NCBI GenBank assembly: GCA_015178975.1
Contig: WHVD01000060.1
Span: 434,001-498,000, forward strand
Direction: 5' to 3'
DNA from: Hysterangium stoloniferum
Lineage: Eukaryota; Basidiomycota; Agaricomycetes; Hysterangiales; Hysterangiaceae
DNA: 64,000 nt
Below the pieces are notes generated by a model. It saw nothing but the letters and a program-made list of their open reading frames with translations. It did no database searches and was not told where the DNA came from. The translations under genes were made by a program, and so were the position numbers. Below are positions 42,690 through 53,375 of this stretch, in pieces (positions within the stretch are counted from its first letter, which is position 1; each line of letters begins with the position of its first letter).

Positions 42690-44922
42690 TGTTAGGGTAC
42701 ATACATGGTGAGTCTCCGGAGAAACCTGCAGAATATCCGGTAGGACTTGACTTCAGCTTATAGGCTGTGCCCTTGCGATGTAAGTTTGTTACTAGGAAAA
42801 AGACCTAATAACCTGCGTGCAACGGTCAAGTCTTTATGACGGTCACTGACACAGTCGTTCTTGAAACAAGTCTATAACCAAACACACTCGGAGCGAGAGG
42901 CTAGAGATCGGACCTTGGATGACGTAATCGAAGATGAATACAAAAGGCTGATGTAAGCCCAATGTCGTAGAATGTAGAACTTCAACAATAAGAGACACTA
43001 TAGTATCCCTTACTGGCCGTAGGAGTGAGAGTAAGACTTAAGAGATTGTCCTTAAGAATGAGCTTCGAAATGAGATACAACGAAATTGCTTGTTTAATAG
43101 TGGGCAAAAGAGAGGCCCTTATATACATGAGAGAGCACAGGTCAAATCAAACATCTACAAACAAATGACACAATAACGATGCAATATGGTGTGAGTCATC
43201 TCTGAGTCATCACAATAGGAGTGTTAGTAAAGCTGTGAACAATAATAGGGGGAGGCTGCGCTGAACAATAAGAGAATGACAAACAAAAGATGAGATCAGA
43301 CATGTGATATGGATAAATGGGGAAACACAATAGAACAATAGCAGAAGTGAGTCAGACAATAGGGATGATGGAGTAATAGAAGTGATGGCTGATGAAACAT
43401 CGATGATATGAGTCAGAAACACTCAAGAATCCCATGCTAATGCATCACCCTCAAATGCTATGCTTGATTTCGAAACCTTGACAATACTACCAATCGATGA
43501 ACTGAGATTAGACGTGTTCTGTTCCTAGATTTGCAGTATAAGGAGGGGACGCAATCAATCACCATTTTAGAACCAGGTGGTGAGTAGGCTCCACAACCAC
43601 GCAAGGAACACGAATCAATGACGACCTCGACGAGGCTCTACTTGACTTCCCTCTGGAACTGGGGTCCTAAATAACTTGGGTCCTCTGTGATCTCCTATTG
43701 GAGTGAATGTTGCCATGTAACAGATTCCCGATGACGGTGGGGAACAATCTTGCTGGAACACTTGATCAAATCGATATTGGAGGATTTCGGAGGAGCCATC
43801 ATAGTGTTGTATACGAATGAAGGCAGGATCGTCTGGAGCATATGGGGGTCAAATACCTTGTCGACGGAGGAAACGATGGTATTCCTTGGAGGAGCATGAG
43901 TGGGCTGGTAGGGGCTTGGAAATGATGTCGGAGGATGAGGAGAAGTGAGATGTTATTGGCTGGAGTTCTATTTGGGAGTGAAGAGTCAGTTTTGAGTAGG
44001 AACTGAGGGTTACTTTGGAGGATGATGCAGTGTTGAACATGATGGAGTTTTGGTCGTCTGTTTGATGAAACTGATTTGGCTGTGTAGAAGTCGTCTTGAG
44101 TGCCAAAGTATATATAAGAATTTGTGCTTGTGATGTGACTTGAAACTATTGCCATATAGGTTACTTTCCGATTGAACTCTCTACAGCGAGATCGTGTTGT
44201 CCAATTTCAGACAGGCAGACGGGAATCCCGGGGAGTCTGGGTGGGGGTCATGGGTTGAGGGGTCGTAGTTGGAGGTCGTGGGTCATGAGGTCGTGAGTCG
44301 AGATAGGTAAGAGAGATAGATGTGCCGGAGCCCATGGGCTCTGACTAGTGTGAGTGGTGTAATTCAAGTAGGAGTTTAGAGCAGAAAATGTATTAGATTA
44401 CTGGGGGAATCTAAGCCAATTTTCTGACTGAATTGTATGTACAACATCTGCCAGTTTAAATAGACCGTGGAGTGAATGACATACCAAATCCAGTAATGAT
44501 GAAACAAAACTAACAAAACATAAAACAGGAATAGTAAACACCAAATTTGGTGTTAGGAATGGGATGGAACGGAGTGGAGTCCGAATCATGACAAATCATA
44601 AACCATAACAGGAAATGGAGTGGGAGCGGAGTCCGAATCGTGACAGGTCATTTGACTAAAATGGGAATGGGGCTCTGGTAGAGGGGTGCTGGGTTTTACG
44701 AGTGGGGTCTGGTGACTGATGCATGGGACGAGGTTGGACATAGACAGGGGCGGAGTCCAGTGGGTTTTCCAGTGACTGAAACACAATGTAAAGAAGTTGA
44801 ATGTAGACAAGTCTGACGTACGGAGTCCGGTGGGAAATCCGGTAAACTGATAATGGGTGCGTATAGGGCGTGGGTGCAGATAAGTTAGTGCCCGGAGTCC
44901 AGCAAGATTTCCAGTCATAACA
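42690..44922 (-). mobile_element. 5' LTR of the gag-less Ty3 element, split by a 1.4-kb insertion
   Basis: The LTR parts 42690-42778 and 44190-44922 flank the insertion at 42779-44185. Net length is 822 bp, matching the 3' LTR. Confidence 0.92.
42779..44185. mobile_element. LTR-like insertion of 1407 bp without coding capacity
   Basis: It begins TGTAAGTTTG and ends CTCTCTACA, with GCGA duplicated at 42775-42778 and 44186-44189. The TG...CA ends suggest a large solo LTR, though the duplication is 4 bp where most here are 5. It holds a TATA-like stretch near 43120. A minus-strand open frame at 43799-44155 (118 codons) has no domain. About 225 bp of it recur inverted at 49255-49480. Confidence 0.7.
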
Positions 44923-44956
44923 CTGGTATACAAAGTAAGTGGGGAATGAAGAGTTG

Positions 44957-45673
44957 TGTTACGACCGTGTTGCAACCCTATCGGTCCCGAGATCATCGCC
45001 ACTTATCAACGTTTCAAGTCACCATCTCGGAAACCATCAGCCCCGAAGCTGACGTATGTTTTCACGAAGATCAAACTCCGTTTACGCCCACGTCAAAATA
45101 ACTCGTATTGTCTGGTCAAACTTTTGATACATCCCTTTTATTATGTTGATCCGTTCAATCTTATACATATGTCAATCTATATTTGTAGTCCTTGAACTAT
45201 TTCCTTTTATCGTAATTACACTCTCGGTTATCATCGGCCTCCGAACTAATCATAAACTTCCCATTCCTAGTCAAGCTTATTGTTAATGCCATTTTCCGCC
45301 CTTCTCCCCATTAGTATTTTTAGACGCCTGTTACTTGTATATGAACTCGCTGTATTTGTAGTTACTAGGCAATCAGAATATCGACTCAGAATACCCTCAT
45401 ACATCTGTAATAGTCTCATACTAAGAATCCCCCCATCCGCCTTCACATGTGCTCGCCCACTCCCAGCCCCGACCCCTTGGCCCGACACTCGACTTGTCCT
45501 TCGGTTCTGATTGGTATCTCGCCAAAAGGAGCTCTTTAGGATTAGTCTTTGCCCGCCCGAAATCTAAGGACACCCTACAGATATTTGCAAGGGCGCAGCA
45601 CATAAGCTGAAGCCAAGTCCTTCCGATCGGTCCCTGTCGGCCACCGACATTAGTCAGTTTTCAGTTCTTAACA
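44957..45673 (+). mobile_element. Solo LTR of family 2 inside Gag
   Basis: It has TGTTACGACCG...TTCTTAACA ends and is 717 bp, flanked by AGTTG at 44952-44956 and 45674-45678. Confidence 0.95.
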
Positions 45674-45760
45674 AGTTGAGGGTCCAGGTAATGATTCCTG
45701 TACAGGTGCTCTTCTTCTTGGTGGCATATTGACAATCTGTGAGTCTCAGTCAGAAAATAC

Positions 45761-47427
45761 TGTTAAGATGCATACAGAGCTTAGTGGAGGGTTTCCAGAG
45801 AAACCCATGGATAATCCAGTAGGACTTGGCTTCAGCTTATAGGCTGTGCCCTCGTGAGATCATGGTGTCCAATTTCAGACAGGTGGATCGGAATCTCGGG
45901 AAGTCTGGGAGTAGTTGGTGGGTTGAAAGGTCAGAGGGTCAATTGTGGGAATCCTGTGGAGGTCAAGGGGTCAGGCAGTGATGGGTTGGATGTCAAGTGA
46001 TCGATAGGTCAGAGGTCAGGCAGTGATGAGTCAGATCCCATGGGCTCTGATGAGGTAAATAATGGTGTGTTTCAAAGAAAGGAATAGAATGGAAATATAC
46101 TGAGATTACTGGGGAGATCTAAGCTGATTTTCTGACTGGATTGTATGTACAACATCTGCCAGACTATATAGACTGTGGAATGTATGTTATACCAAATCCA
46201 GTAATAATGAAATCCTAAACAAGTAATCATGAAACAAGATGAGTAAACACCAAACTAGGTATTAGGAATGGAACAGAATGGAGGTGGAGTCTGAAACATG
46301 ACAGGTGATTAGACCATAACAGGAACAGGGCTCAGTTAGAGAGCTGTCAGGTTGTCCAGGCAGAGCCCAGTGACTGGTGCATGGAATGGGGTCAGACATA
46401 GACAGGCTTTGGCATGCACGGGTCCCAGCAGAGTCTGATGACTGATGTGCGAGATACAGAGGGTTGGGTGTAGACAGGCTTAATGTCCAGGTCCTGGAGG
46501 GTTTTCTGGTTTAGCTGTAACTTCATATAGTGAGTCAGGTGCATGTAGGATAGGGTCTGGAGCCTGGTGTTAGGGTATGTACATGGCAGGCTTCCGGAGA
46601 AACCCACGGATTATCTGGTAGGACTTGGCTTCAGCTTATAGGCTGTGCCCTCACAAGATCGTGTTGTCCAATTTCAGACAGGCGGATGGGAATCCTGGGG
46701 AGTCCAGGCGGGGTTCATGGGTCGAGGGGTCATAGGTCGGAGGTCGTGGGTTGAGAGGTCGTGAGTCGAGATGTAGGTTGAGATAGGTAAGAGTGATAGA
46801 TGCGCCGGAGCCTGTGGGCTCCGACTAGCGTGAGCGGTGTGATTCAAGTAGGAGTTTAGAGTGGAAAATGTATTAGATTACTGGGGGGAATCTAAGCCGA
46901 TTTTCTGACTGGATTGTATGTACAACATCTGCCAGTTTAAATAGACCGTGGAGTGAATGACATACCAAATCCAGTAATGATGAAATGAAACTAGCAAAAC
47001 ATAAAACAGGAATAGTAAGCACCAAATTTGGTGTTAGGAACGGGATGGAATGGAGCAGAGTCTGAATCGTGACAAATCATAAACCATAATGGGAAATGGA
47101 GCGGGAGCAGAGTCCGAATCGTGACAGGTCATTTGAATAAAATGGGAATGGGGCTCTGTTAGAGGGATGATGGGTTTTACGAGCGGGGTCTGGTGACTGA
47201 TGCGTGGGACAAGTCGGACATAGACAGGGGCAGAGTCCGGTGGGTTTTCCGGTGACTGTAACACAACGTAACAAAGTCGAACATAGACAAGTCTGATGTA
47301 TGGAGTCCGGCGGGAAATCCGGTAAACTGACAATGAGTGCGTATAGGGCATGGGTGTGTATAAGTTAGTGCCCAGAGTCCAGCGGGATTTCCAGTCATAA
47401 CACCTGGTGGGATTTCCAGTCCTAACA
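45761..47427 (-). mobile_element. 5' LTR (family 1b) of the outer Ty3 element, split by a family-1 LTR
   Basis: It has TGTTAAGATGC...CAGTCCTAACA ends. Without the nested LTR and its duplication it is about 827 bp. On the sense strand it ends 33 bp before the Gag ATG at 45727, so it is the 5' LTR. The leader between shows no obvious tRNA-complementary TGG primer site. Confidence 0.85.
46568..47402 (-). mobile_element. Solo LTR (family 1) nested in the family-1b LTR
   Basis: It has TGTTAGGGTATG...CAGTCATAACA ends and is 835 bp, with duplication CCTGG at 46563-46567 and 47403-47407. Confidence 0.95.
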
Positions 47428-47445
47428 GTTTTCCAGTCCTAACAC

Positions 47446-48274
47446 ATATTCAAGGTGTAACTAGTTCGACATTCAAACTGTATTGTAAGCACATAAGTAT
47501 GGGAGACTTATATAGACTGTGGAATGTAATAATACCAAATCTGGTAATAATGAGGGGCAGAACAATTAAACATAAAATGAAACAAGTAAATGTTGAAACA
47601 GTTGAATAACACTTTGCAGAACACCCCTGTGAGTGTGATTGGAAAGTAAACACTAAGTATATTCAACTGTAAAGACATACCTGTGAGTGTGATTGGAAAG
47701 TAAACACTAAGGAGACTTTCCCACACCCACAGTGGACTATACTACTAGGTGCTTATCTAAGCACCTATACAGGAGGTACCGACCTAAGGTAACTCACTCA
47801 ATACTGCACCTACAGTGCTGGGAAAAATACTACAAATATCAGAAAAATATGGAGATCATAATAGACTATGTTAGAGCTGTAGTATCATACTCTAACAGTA
47901 AATACTAAACTGGGAATTCAGGATGGGATGGAATGGAAGCAGAGAACAAACTAGACAGGTCATTAGACCATAATGGGAACAGGGTTCTATGCTTTGTCAG
48001 AGGGTTCTAGGAGTCCAGTCAGAGTCCAGTGATGGGTACATAAAACACAGAGAGTCGGGTATAAGCAGGTGGGTCTGGCAGAGTCCGAAGACTGGTGCAT
48101 GAGACACAGTGTTGGATATAGACAGGTTGATGTGCAGGTCTGGTGGAATCTGAGGACTGGTGCATATAGGGTGATGTGTGGATAGCAGGTACTCTGGTTA
48201 TAACTGTACCTTGGGTACAATATAGAGAGTCGGGTGTGGAAAGGGCAGAGTCCAATGGGTTCCAGGTCATAACA
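47446..48274 (-). mobile_element. Diverged gypsy LTR relic, 5' end missing
   Basis: It resembles family 1 from the block TATATAGACTGTGGAATG (47509) to the end CAGGTCATAACA (48274), but with many differences. It is interrupted by the copia LTR at 47591-47897. The left part has lost the terminus and the shared motif. Confidence 0.65.
47591..47897 (-). mobile_element. Copia solo LTR (307 bp)
   Basis: It has TGTTGAAACAG...CTCTAACA ends, with duplication GTAAA at 47586-47590 and 47898-47902. Confidence 0.95.
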
Positions 48275-48499
48275 GAAAGTGTCTAGTTGAGGGGCAGACT
48301 GACAGAATGGGATGTGAGTCAAAGGGTACTTGAGAGATGAGAGTCAGGTTCTGGTGGATTCCAGATCTTGATGCTGGTCTGGAAGGTGGTTCAGAACCTA
48401 ATAAAATATCTGGAGGATACTCTGTGGAGTTCCCAGGAATGGCTCTTGACAACAATGAGGTGCAAGTAGTTATTGATGGTAGTTCAAGCTTCGACTATA

Positions 48500-49252
48500 C
48501 AGTGGCTCAAAAAACTGTCCCAATGTTTTCTCATTTTTGAAAGATTAGTTTAGTATGGACCACTGACATAAGCAGAAAATCTAAGTAAATTATCAAAGGT
48601 ACTATAGGATCATGGCTTAAAGGTAAGCCATGGATGCTGAACAATACTGTCAAATTTTGGAGCTGGGAGTAGTGGAAAGTTTTGAAAAGTTGGAAATAGA
48701 GGAGGCCAACCATTACTTTCAGCAGGACAATGATCCTAAACATACATCTCAGCAGGCAACAAAATAGTTTGAGGACAAGGAAATTCAAGTACTACCCTGG
48801 CCTCCCCAATCCCCTGATCTTAACCCTATAGAACATCTTTGGAAACACCTCAAATGCCAACTCCAAAAATATAACACATCGCCCAAGGGAATACATGAAT
48901 TGTGGGAGAGAGTGGTGGAGGAGTGGAATGCAATCCAACCAGAAGTCTGCCAATATCTAATAGAAAGTATGCCTAGAAGGATCAGGGCAGTTATAAAGGA
49001 AAAAGGGGGGCATACAAAGTACTAGAAAGTAAAATAATCATAGGTCAAAAAACTGTCCCAATGAGTAGCTGTTTTGTTTGATTTATTATTCAATGGGTTT
49101 TGATTCAAATCACATGAACCAAGCCTTACCTTCAAGCCATGATCCTATAGTACCTTTGATAATTTACTTAGATTTTCTGCTCATGTCAGTGGTCCATACC
49201 AACCTAACCTTTCAAAAATGAGAAAACATTGGGACAGTTTTTTGAGCCATTG
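48500..49252 (+). mobile_element. Short Tc1-like element (753 bp) with long inverted repeats
   Basis: It has CAGTGGCTCAAAAAACTGTCC ends with TA at 48498-48499 and 49253-49254. Inverted repeats of about 140 bp include CATGGCTTAAAGGTAAGCC (near 48610) and its complement near 49120. The N-terminal half of the transposase is deleted. Confidence 0.9.
48714..49025 (+). pseudogene. Tc1 transposase C-terminal DDE fragment
   Basis: It reads FQQDNDPKHTSQQATK, a stop (TAG, where Trp is usual), FEDKEIQVLPWPPQSPDL and NPIEHLWKHLK. The second catalytic Asp and the final acidic residue are present. The frame ends at a TAG at 49023-49025. The first catalytic Asp and the HTH region are absent from this deleted element. 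Confidence 0.88.
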
Positions 49253-49254
49253 TA

Positions 49255-50012
49255 GATTGGTAGTATTGTGAAGATTTCAAATTCAAGCATAGCATTTGAG
49301 AGTGACTTGTCGTCATGGGATTCTTGGGTATTTCTGACTCATTATCATCAATGTTTCATCAGCCATCACTTCTATTCTTCATATTGCTCCATCTCCCCTA
49401 GCCCTGTTGTTGTCTTGATCTGGATACTAAGCAGAACATGTTATACTATCCATCAGTGTATCTGAACGATTACACCATAACAGCCAACCTGGACAGCAAG
49501 ATTGTAACACCTTTTTGTTGTGTGTCAAAGACAGATGTGTTTTAATCACCCCCAATCAATAATGACAACTTTTCTGGCATCAACGAACGGTAGCATCTAT
49601 TTGAACGAAGAGAGTCACAAGCTGTGAGCCTGTGAGCAATTGGTTTATATGTGCAAGTGCTGCTTCATACACCTTGTGATCAGGCACCAGAACTTGCGCT
49701 GAGAAGCAAATGAGAGAGAATTAAATATGATATATGGACATGATAATAGTATTTAGATTGACGACGCATAGGAACTCTGCGTGCACACTAGATTTGAAAA
49801 TGGATTGGCAATGTAGAAATGTAACAAAATAGCCAGCAAACAAGGCAGACAGGGAGTATATGAGGTATCTTGAGAAACAAGTAGTGGGAGACGGCTTCAA
49901 ATTGATAGTTTGATATTATATTAAAATATCAAGATTTATTATGTTCAATTAAACTCTTGTTTTGATGTCGCAGAAATCGTCGGTGTTCGCGTGGCTGTAG
50001 GCAGTCACCGTT
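49255..50012. other. Relic of the 42779-type LTR, then unassigned sequence
   Basis: 49255-49480 matches the inverse of about 43340-43510 (ATGGGATTCTTG..., TTTCATCAGCCATCACTTCTA). The rest has no motif I can name. Confidence 0.55.
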
Positions 50013-50917
50013 TTATACACTATTAGAAGGAATTTCAGACCGAGATGGAGAGCGCGCGCTCACCATATGATAATACATGGTCGTCCAAATTAACGACATC
50101 TCGTAACGACACCGATATATGAACCATTGCGAGTCCATCACTTCAGACGGAAAAGTATAAGCACTCTCAAAGTCAATCTTAAAACATCGTCAGGCTCTCG
50201 AACGTTAATGAGAAAGATGCTTTTACCCAGAACGTATTGCCATCAGGGCGTACGACTATGTTTCGTATCTCAGGGTCCCGATGAATTATTCCAAAGGACT
50301 GGATCCGTTGGAGAGCATCAACCACAGCAGGAGCCATCTGAGGGGTATAATTCTCTGCAGAAAGGGGCACCGCGTCTTCAAGATACTCCAGAAGTAGGGC
50401 CCGAGGTGCCACCTCGTCTTCCCAAATAAATGGTACATACGGATGGCGTTCTGACAGAACGACGGGATCATCCGAAGCAAAATCATACCAGCCATAACAA
50501 TGAGGCACCAGTCCCTCATCGCAAAGGCCAAAGTGAGTAAGATTCGAATATGCTACAAGTTCGCGAATGAATCCATCAAGCCTGGTATCCCTGTATCTGG
50601 ATGCGTCCTGATACTATGAATGAAGAAAATTTTCATCTGAGTTCCACGACATTTCCAGTTGAACTTACCACTTTCAAAATGGCCAATTTCTCGATGCCAT
50701 TAACTTTCGTATATACCTTCATTACTTCTGTGCTGTCGTTCGTCGAATCAAATGTCTCGATAACGCTGTACTCCAAAGAATCTAACTGTAGAATGCAAGG
50801 GAATTGGGGAGTCTCTAAGACCCAATTGATCCACCCGGCCTGAATAACCTCCTCCCATTTCCAAGGATTAGAACGAAGAAACTCCTTGTCTTCCTCCTCG
50901 TTACTTGAGTTAGACAT
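50013..50917 (-). CDS. Small protein-kinase-like gene, three exons
   Basis: The chosen start is the ATG at 50917 (MSNSSNEEEDKEFLRSNPWKW); an in-frame ATG at 50974 is possible. Exon 1 ends at LAILKV before a GTAAGT intron. Exon 2 reads YQDASRYRDTRLDGFIREL, then GLVPHCYGWYDF, ALLLEYLEDA and GIIHRDPEIRNIVV. A second intron near 50220-50158 joins NTFW to IDFESAYTFPSEV. The frame ends at a TAA at 50015-50013. HRD and IDFE stand where kinases have the catalytic loop and DFG, so the fold is protein-kinase-like, but the glycine of DFG is replaced. Similar short kinase-like proteins are common in basidiomycetes. Activity is uncertain. This is probably a host gene; no stops interrupt it. Confidence 0.75.
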
Positions 50918-51286
50918 AATTGAAAAATGTGGTGTAAGTATAGAATGATCGTTGTGGTGTTTGATTAATGTCACACGTCACTCCTAAACCTAACATTATG
51001 TAAGCCGATAAGATCAAATAGCAGGATACTTTTTCGGCAAAGAATGGGGGCCTTATTTCCCCCATACGATGGCTTTGCCGAAACACGATCAACGCCAAGT
51101 TGCCGAGACGCGTCGCTGTGTTTGGTTTGTTTGTTGTTGGCAACTTTTGGTCCCACTTCCCACACCTCTCACAGATGACAGCTGATACGCTGTTTCTCAA
51201 GTTAGATGATTGACCCAGTCTGAGCTCCCAGCCACAAGTATGTATTTTTTATTTCATTCTGAAAGTATATATCTGAGATAGGTTTG

Positions 51287-51581
51287 TGTAAGGCTGTCGG
51301 TATCAGCCTCACTCGGTCAACACAGAAGATATCCTATCACTATAGGATATGGGGTCTTTTATATAGAGTCAAGGTGAATGGGGTGGAAGAACAAGGAACC
51401 GCATGATCAGGCACAGGGGTGCTACTTAACAATAAAGTGGCGGATCAATGAGTGGCTGATGGGAGAGGTTGGTGATGATGACCGCATGATAAGGCACAAG
51501 GGTGCTACCAAGTGGCGGAACAATGAGTGGTTGATGGGAGAGGTTGGTGATGACGTATGTGGTAAGGTGGCCAGGCTTACA
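51287..51581 (+). mobile_element. Solo LTR (295 bp) of a further family
   Basis: It has TGTAAGGCTG...CCAGGCTTACA ends, with duplication GTTTG at 51282-51286 and 51582-51586. It has a TATA-like TTTTATATAGAG near 51357. A segment of about 80 bp (CCGCATGATCAGGCACAGG...) is duplicated in tandem within it (about 51399-51475 and 51482-51556). Confidence 0.92.
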
Positions 51582-51599
51582 GTTTGCTTCCTTAGAGAG

Positions 51600-51780
51600 T
51601 GACTGAAAGCCCATGCGGACGTATGGTATGTGTTGTGTGCCCCTGTGGTGTGAGCAACATGCACATGCGTTGTCCACGTTGTGTGCCCTGCGCATGCTAT
51701 GGTGTGAGCGACGCGTGCATGGGTTGTCCGTGCATACGTGTCATGTGCCCCGCGCACGCTGTAGTGTGAGCGGCGCGCAA
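51600..51780. repeat. Imperfect tandem repeat, about three units of 50-60 bp
   Basis: The motif TGTGCCC...GTGTGAGC recurs with CG-rich, palindromic spacing (GCGCATGC, GCGCACGC). The Cys/His-rich open frame over it (51613-51900) is a result of the repeat and is not called as a gene. Confidence 0.6.
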
Positions 51781-52254
51781 AAGATATTATTTCCATTGTT
51801 GGAGCCTGTGAGCCATAGAAGCTGCGAGACTCCTGTGTTGTCTCAGATGATTGATTCTGACATTGAAGTAAATAAATTTGGGTATATAAAGGTCATGTAG
51901 TTAGCATTATACAATAGTGTGCTTTGCCCTTGTACATTGAGACTCCCAAAATATTTAACACCTGTTCAGGTTGTTGAGTGTGGCAGAAGGACTTTTGCAT
52001 CTCCAACAGGAGTGCAAAACAACAAAGTTAATATATCTTATTTGAAATTTTGAAATTTATTTCATATATTAGTACAAGAAATACGAACCTTTGAAAATTT
52101 AATCTTATATTGATCGGATCAGCGGTCCGGTGAATTTCATTGTAGCGGCAATCAACTGAAAGTTGATCGGCTAAGCCTTGGGATGGGGGAAATAAGGCCA
52201 GCTTCGTCTAACCACGTAATGCTTCTGCACGAGAAGTTGTATGGTTGGGTAGAG

Positions 52255-52321
52255 GGAGAGCATTAGCTCTCCGCGTATGCGTGGGGAGACTCGCCGCTCA
52301 GGAGGGCGGGTCTCCTCATGC
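52255..52321. other. Two adjacent strong hairpins
   Basis: GGAGAG-cattag-CTCTCC (52255-52272) is followed by a 17-bp stem (52279-52295 with 52305-52321, some G-U pairs) around a 9-base loop. No reading frame crosses it. It could be structured RNA or a folded DNA site. Confidence 0.4.
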
Positions 52322-52322
52322 G

Positions 52323-52905
52323 TTATAACTCTCACATTATTAATCCATTACTATTATCCAATATAATAACTCTGGAAATGACGACTGCTTTAACACTACT
52401 GTCCTCAACTTTGGTGCGAGGGTGGGTGGGTAAAATAATTAGATATGTTTTAAAGAATGAGAATGCGTCAATCAAGCGCAAAATTTTCAAAAACTAGAGC
52501 TCGCAGGAAACAAAAAGGCATGAGAATCCTTCGTACGGTCGGCTGGACGCTGAGTGGCGAACTTCTTCCGGCACACCAGGATCGTGCGGCATGGCGAGCG
52601 TGACACGGTGTGACTTCAACTAATGAAGACGCACGGCTTAAGTGACTTGGACAAGAGAGAGAGAGAGAGATTCAATTAGGTGGTTGAAGCGACAGTGCGC
52701 TTATGGTGCCGTACCTAGACTATCTGTACATGCGCTAGCCTAGATTGTCCGTAAGAATATTTCACTTAAAGATAGCTAGATAAGGGAGAATGTGTATGCA
52801 AGTGGGATACGCCTGGCCTTTGGGGAGGCTGGAGATACAGTTCTAAACCTGCCAACCATTTTGGTTCTTGGAACCATGGAGATCTCATTCTCTTGCGACA
52901 GAGGG
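52323..52905. other. Intergenic, with a GA microsatellite
   Basis: A (GA)n run stands near 52653-52668. No gene is supported. Confidence 0.5.
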
Positions 52906-53375
52906 ATCCAGCAGTGGTCAAAACTCCCCGTATCTCCAGCACAGAGCCTATCCAGATGGGTTACAGTGCGGGCATGAAAGACAAACTTTGGGAGAGATAT
53001 CTGGAAGGGGAGTAGGCTGTGACAGAGAGACTGGAGTGTGGTTCGGGGAGGCGAGGAAACAAGGTTGTTTCGGGTTAGGGAGCTGATGTAGCGTTGACGT
53101 GTGAGGATGGCCGTAGTGACATTATGGAGGGCAGCAACGAGGGCAATGTAGGGCAGTGACAATGGGTTTGTAATGGGAGGGTCAGCATGGCGGTGCAGAT
53201 GTTTGGAACGTATCAATCGGGGGGCGATATTGAGGTAGTCGTTGAATCTGGTGGCGGCGGCAATAAATCTGAGCTGGCGCTGCGATGGCCCAACATTCAA
53301 GTCAGAAAACTGTCATTTATTTCTCTCATTTCATAATTTACTCTCCCTCATAAGATTAGCCACTCCAGACTTTGT
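52906..53375. repeat. 3' flank shared by the two intact DUF2235-ARM genes
   Basis: It matches 58203-58625 over most of its length, so it is part of the 5.3-kb tandem duplication. An open frame of 174 codons on the minus strand (52776-53300) is broken by frame shifts in the other copy, so I do not call it a gene. Confidence 0.7.

Larger units (their letters stand above)
38685..44922 (-). mobile_element. Ty3/gypsy element with both LTRs but lacking gag and RT
   Basis: The element's outer ends are both family-1 LTR ends, flanked by CTGGT at 38680-38684 and 44923-44927, so one integration event made it. The 5' LTR (42690-44922, interrupted) is followed directly by the RNase H region at 42689, so PBS, gag, protease and RT are deleted. 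What remains, in sense order, is RNase H (decayed), integrase, chromodomain, the antisense gene, the purine tract and the 3' LTR. Confidence 0.9.
36932..45727 (-). pseudogene. Ty3/gypsy Gag and protease, split by a nested element and an LTR
   Basis: Gag starts at ATG 45727 (MPPRRRAPVQESLPGPST), just inside the 5' LTR. It is split by the LTR at 44957-45673 and by the Ty3 copy at 38685-44922. Removing both at their duplications gives STLHSPLTLYTSQTLMNQPD in frame. From 38650 down it holds the capsid-like region (LWLEDWDAFVEELETNF, FYAGLPSHLKDKV), an Asn/Ser-rich stretch and a CCHC zinc knuckle near 37640 (CLLC-RKPGH-x4-C), with a TGA inside. The protease follows, ending CSVVLGHDWVSN (about 37100). 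The frame carries several stops and ends against copia sequence at about 36932; RT onward is missing. Confidence 0.8.

Noticed and set aside
43210-43422. Leu/Ser/Thr-rich hydrophobic frame that could look like membrane segments
   Set aside because: It lies inside the non-coding 1.4-kb insertion, and composition explains it.
51613-51900. Cys/His-rich frame that looks like a small secreted cysteine-rich protein
   Set aside because: It is created by an imperfect tandem repeat and has no signal peptide.
52776-53300. 174-codon minus-strand frame
   Set aside because: The duplicated copy at 58194-58512 is broken by frame shifts, and there is no domain. I treat it as non-coding 3' flank.
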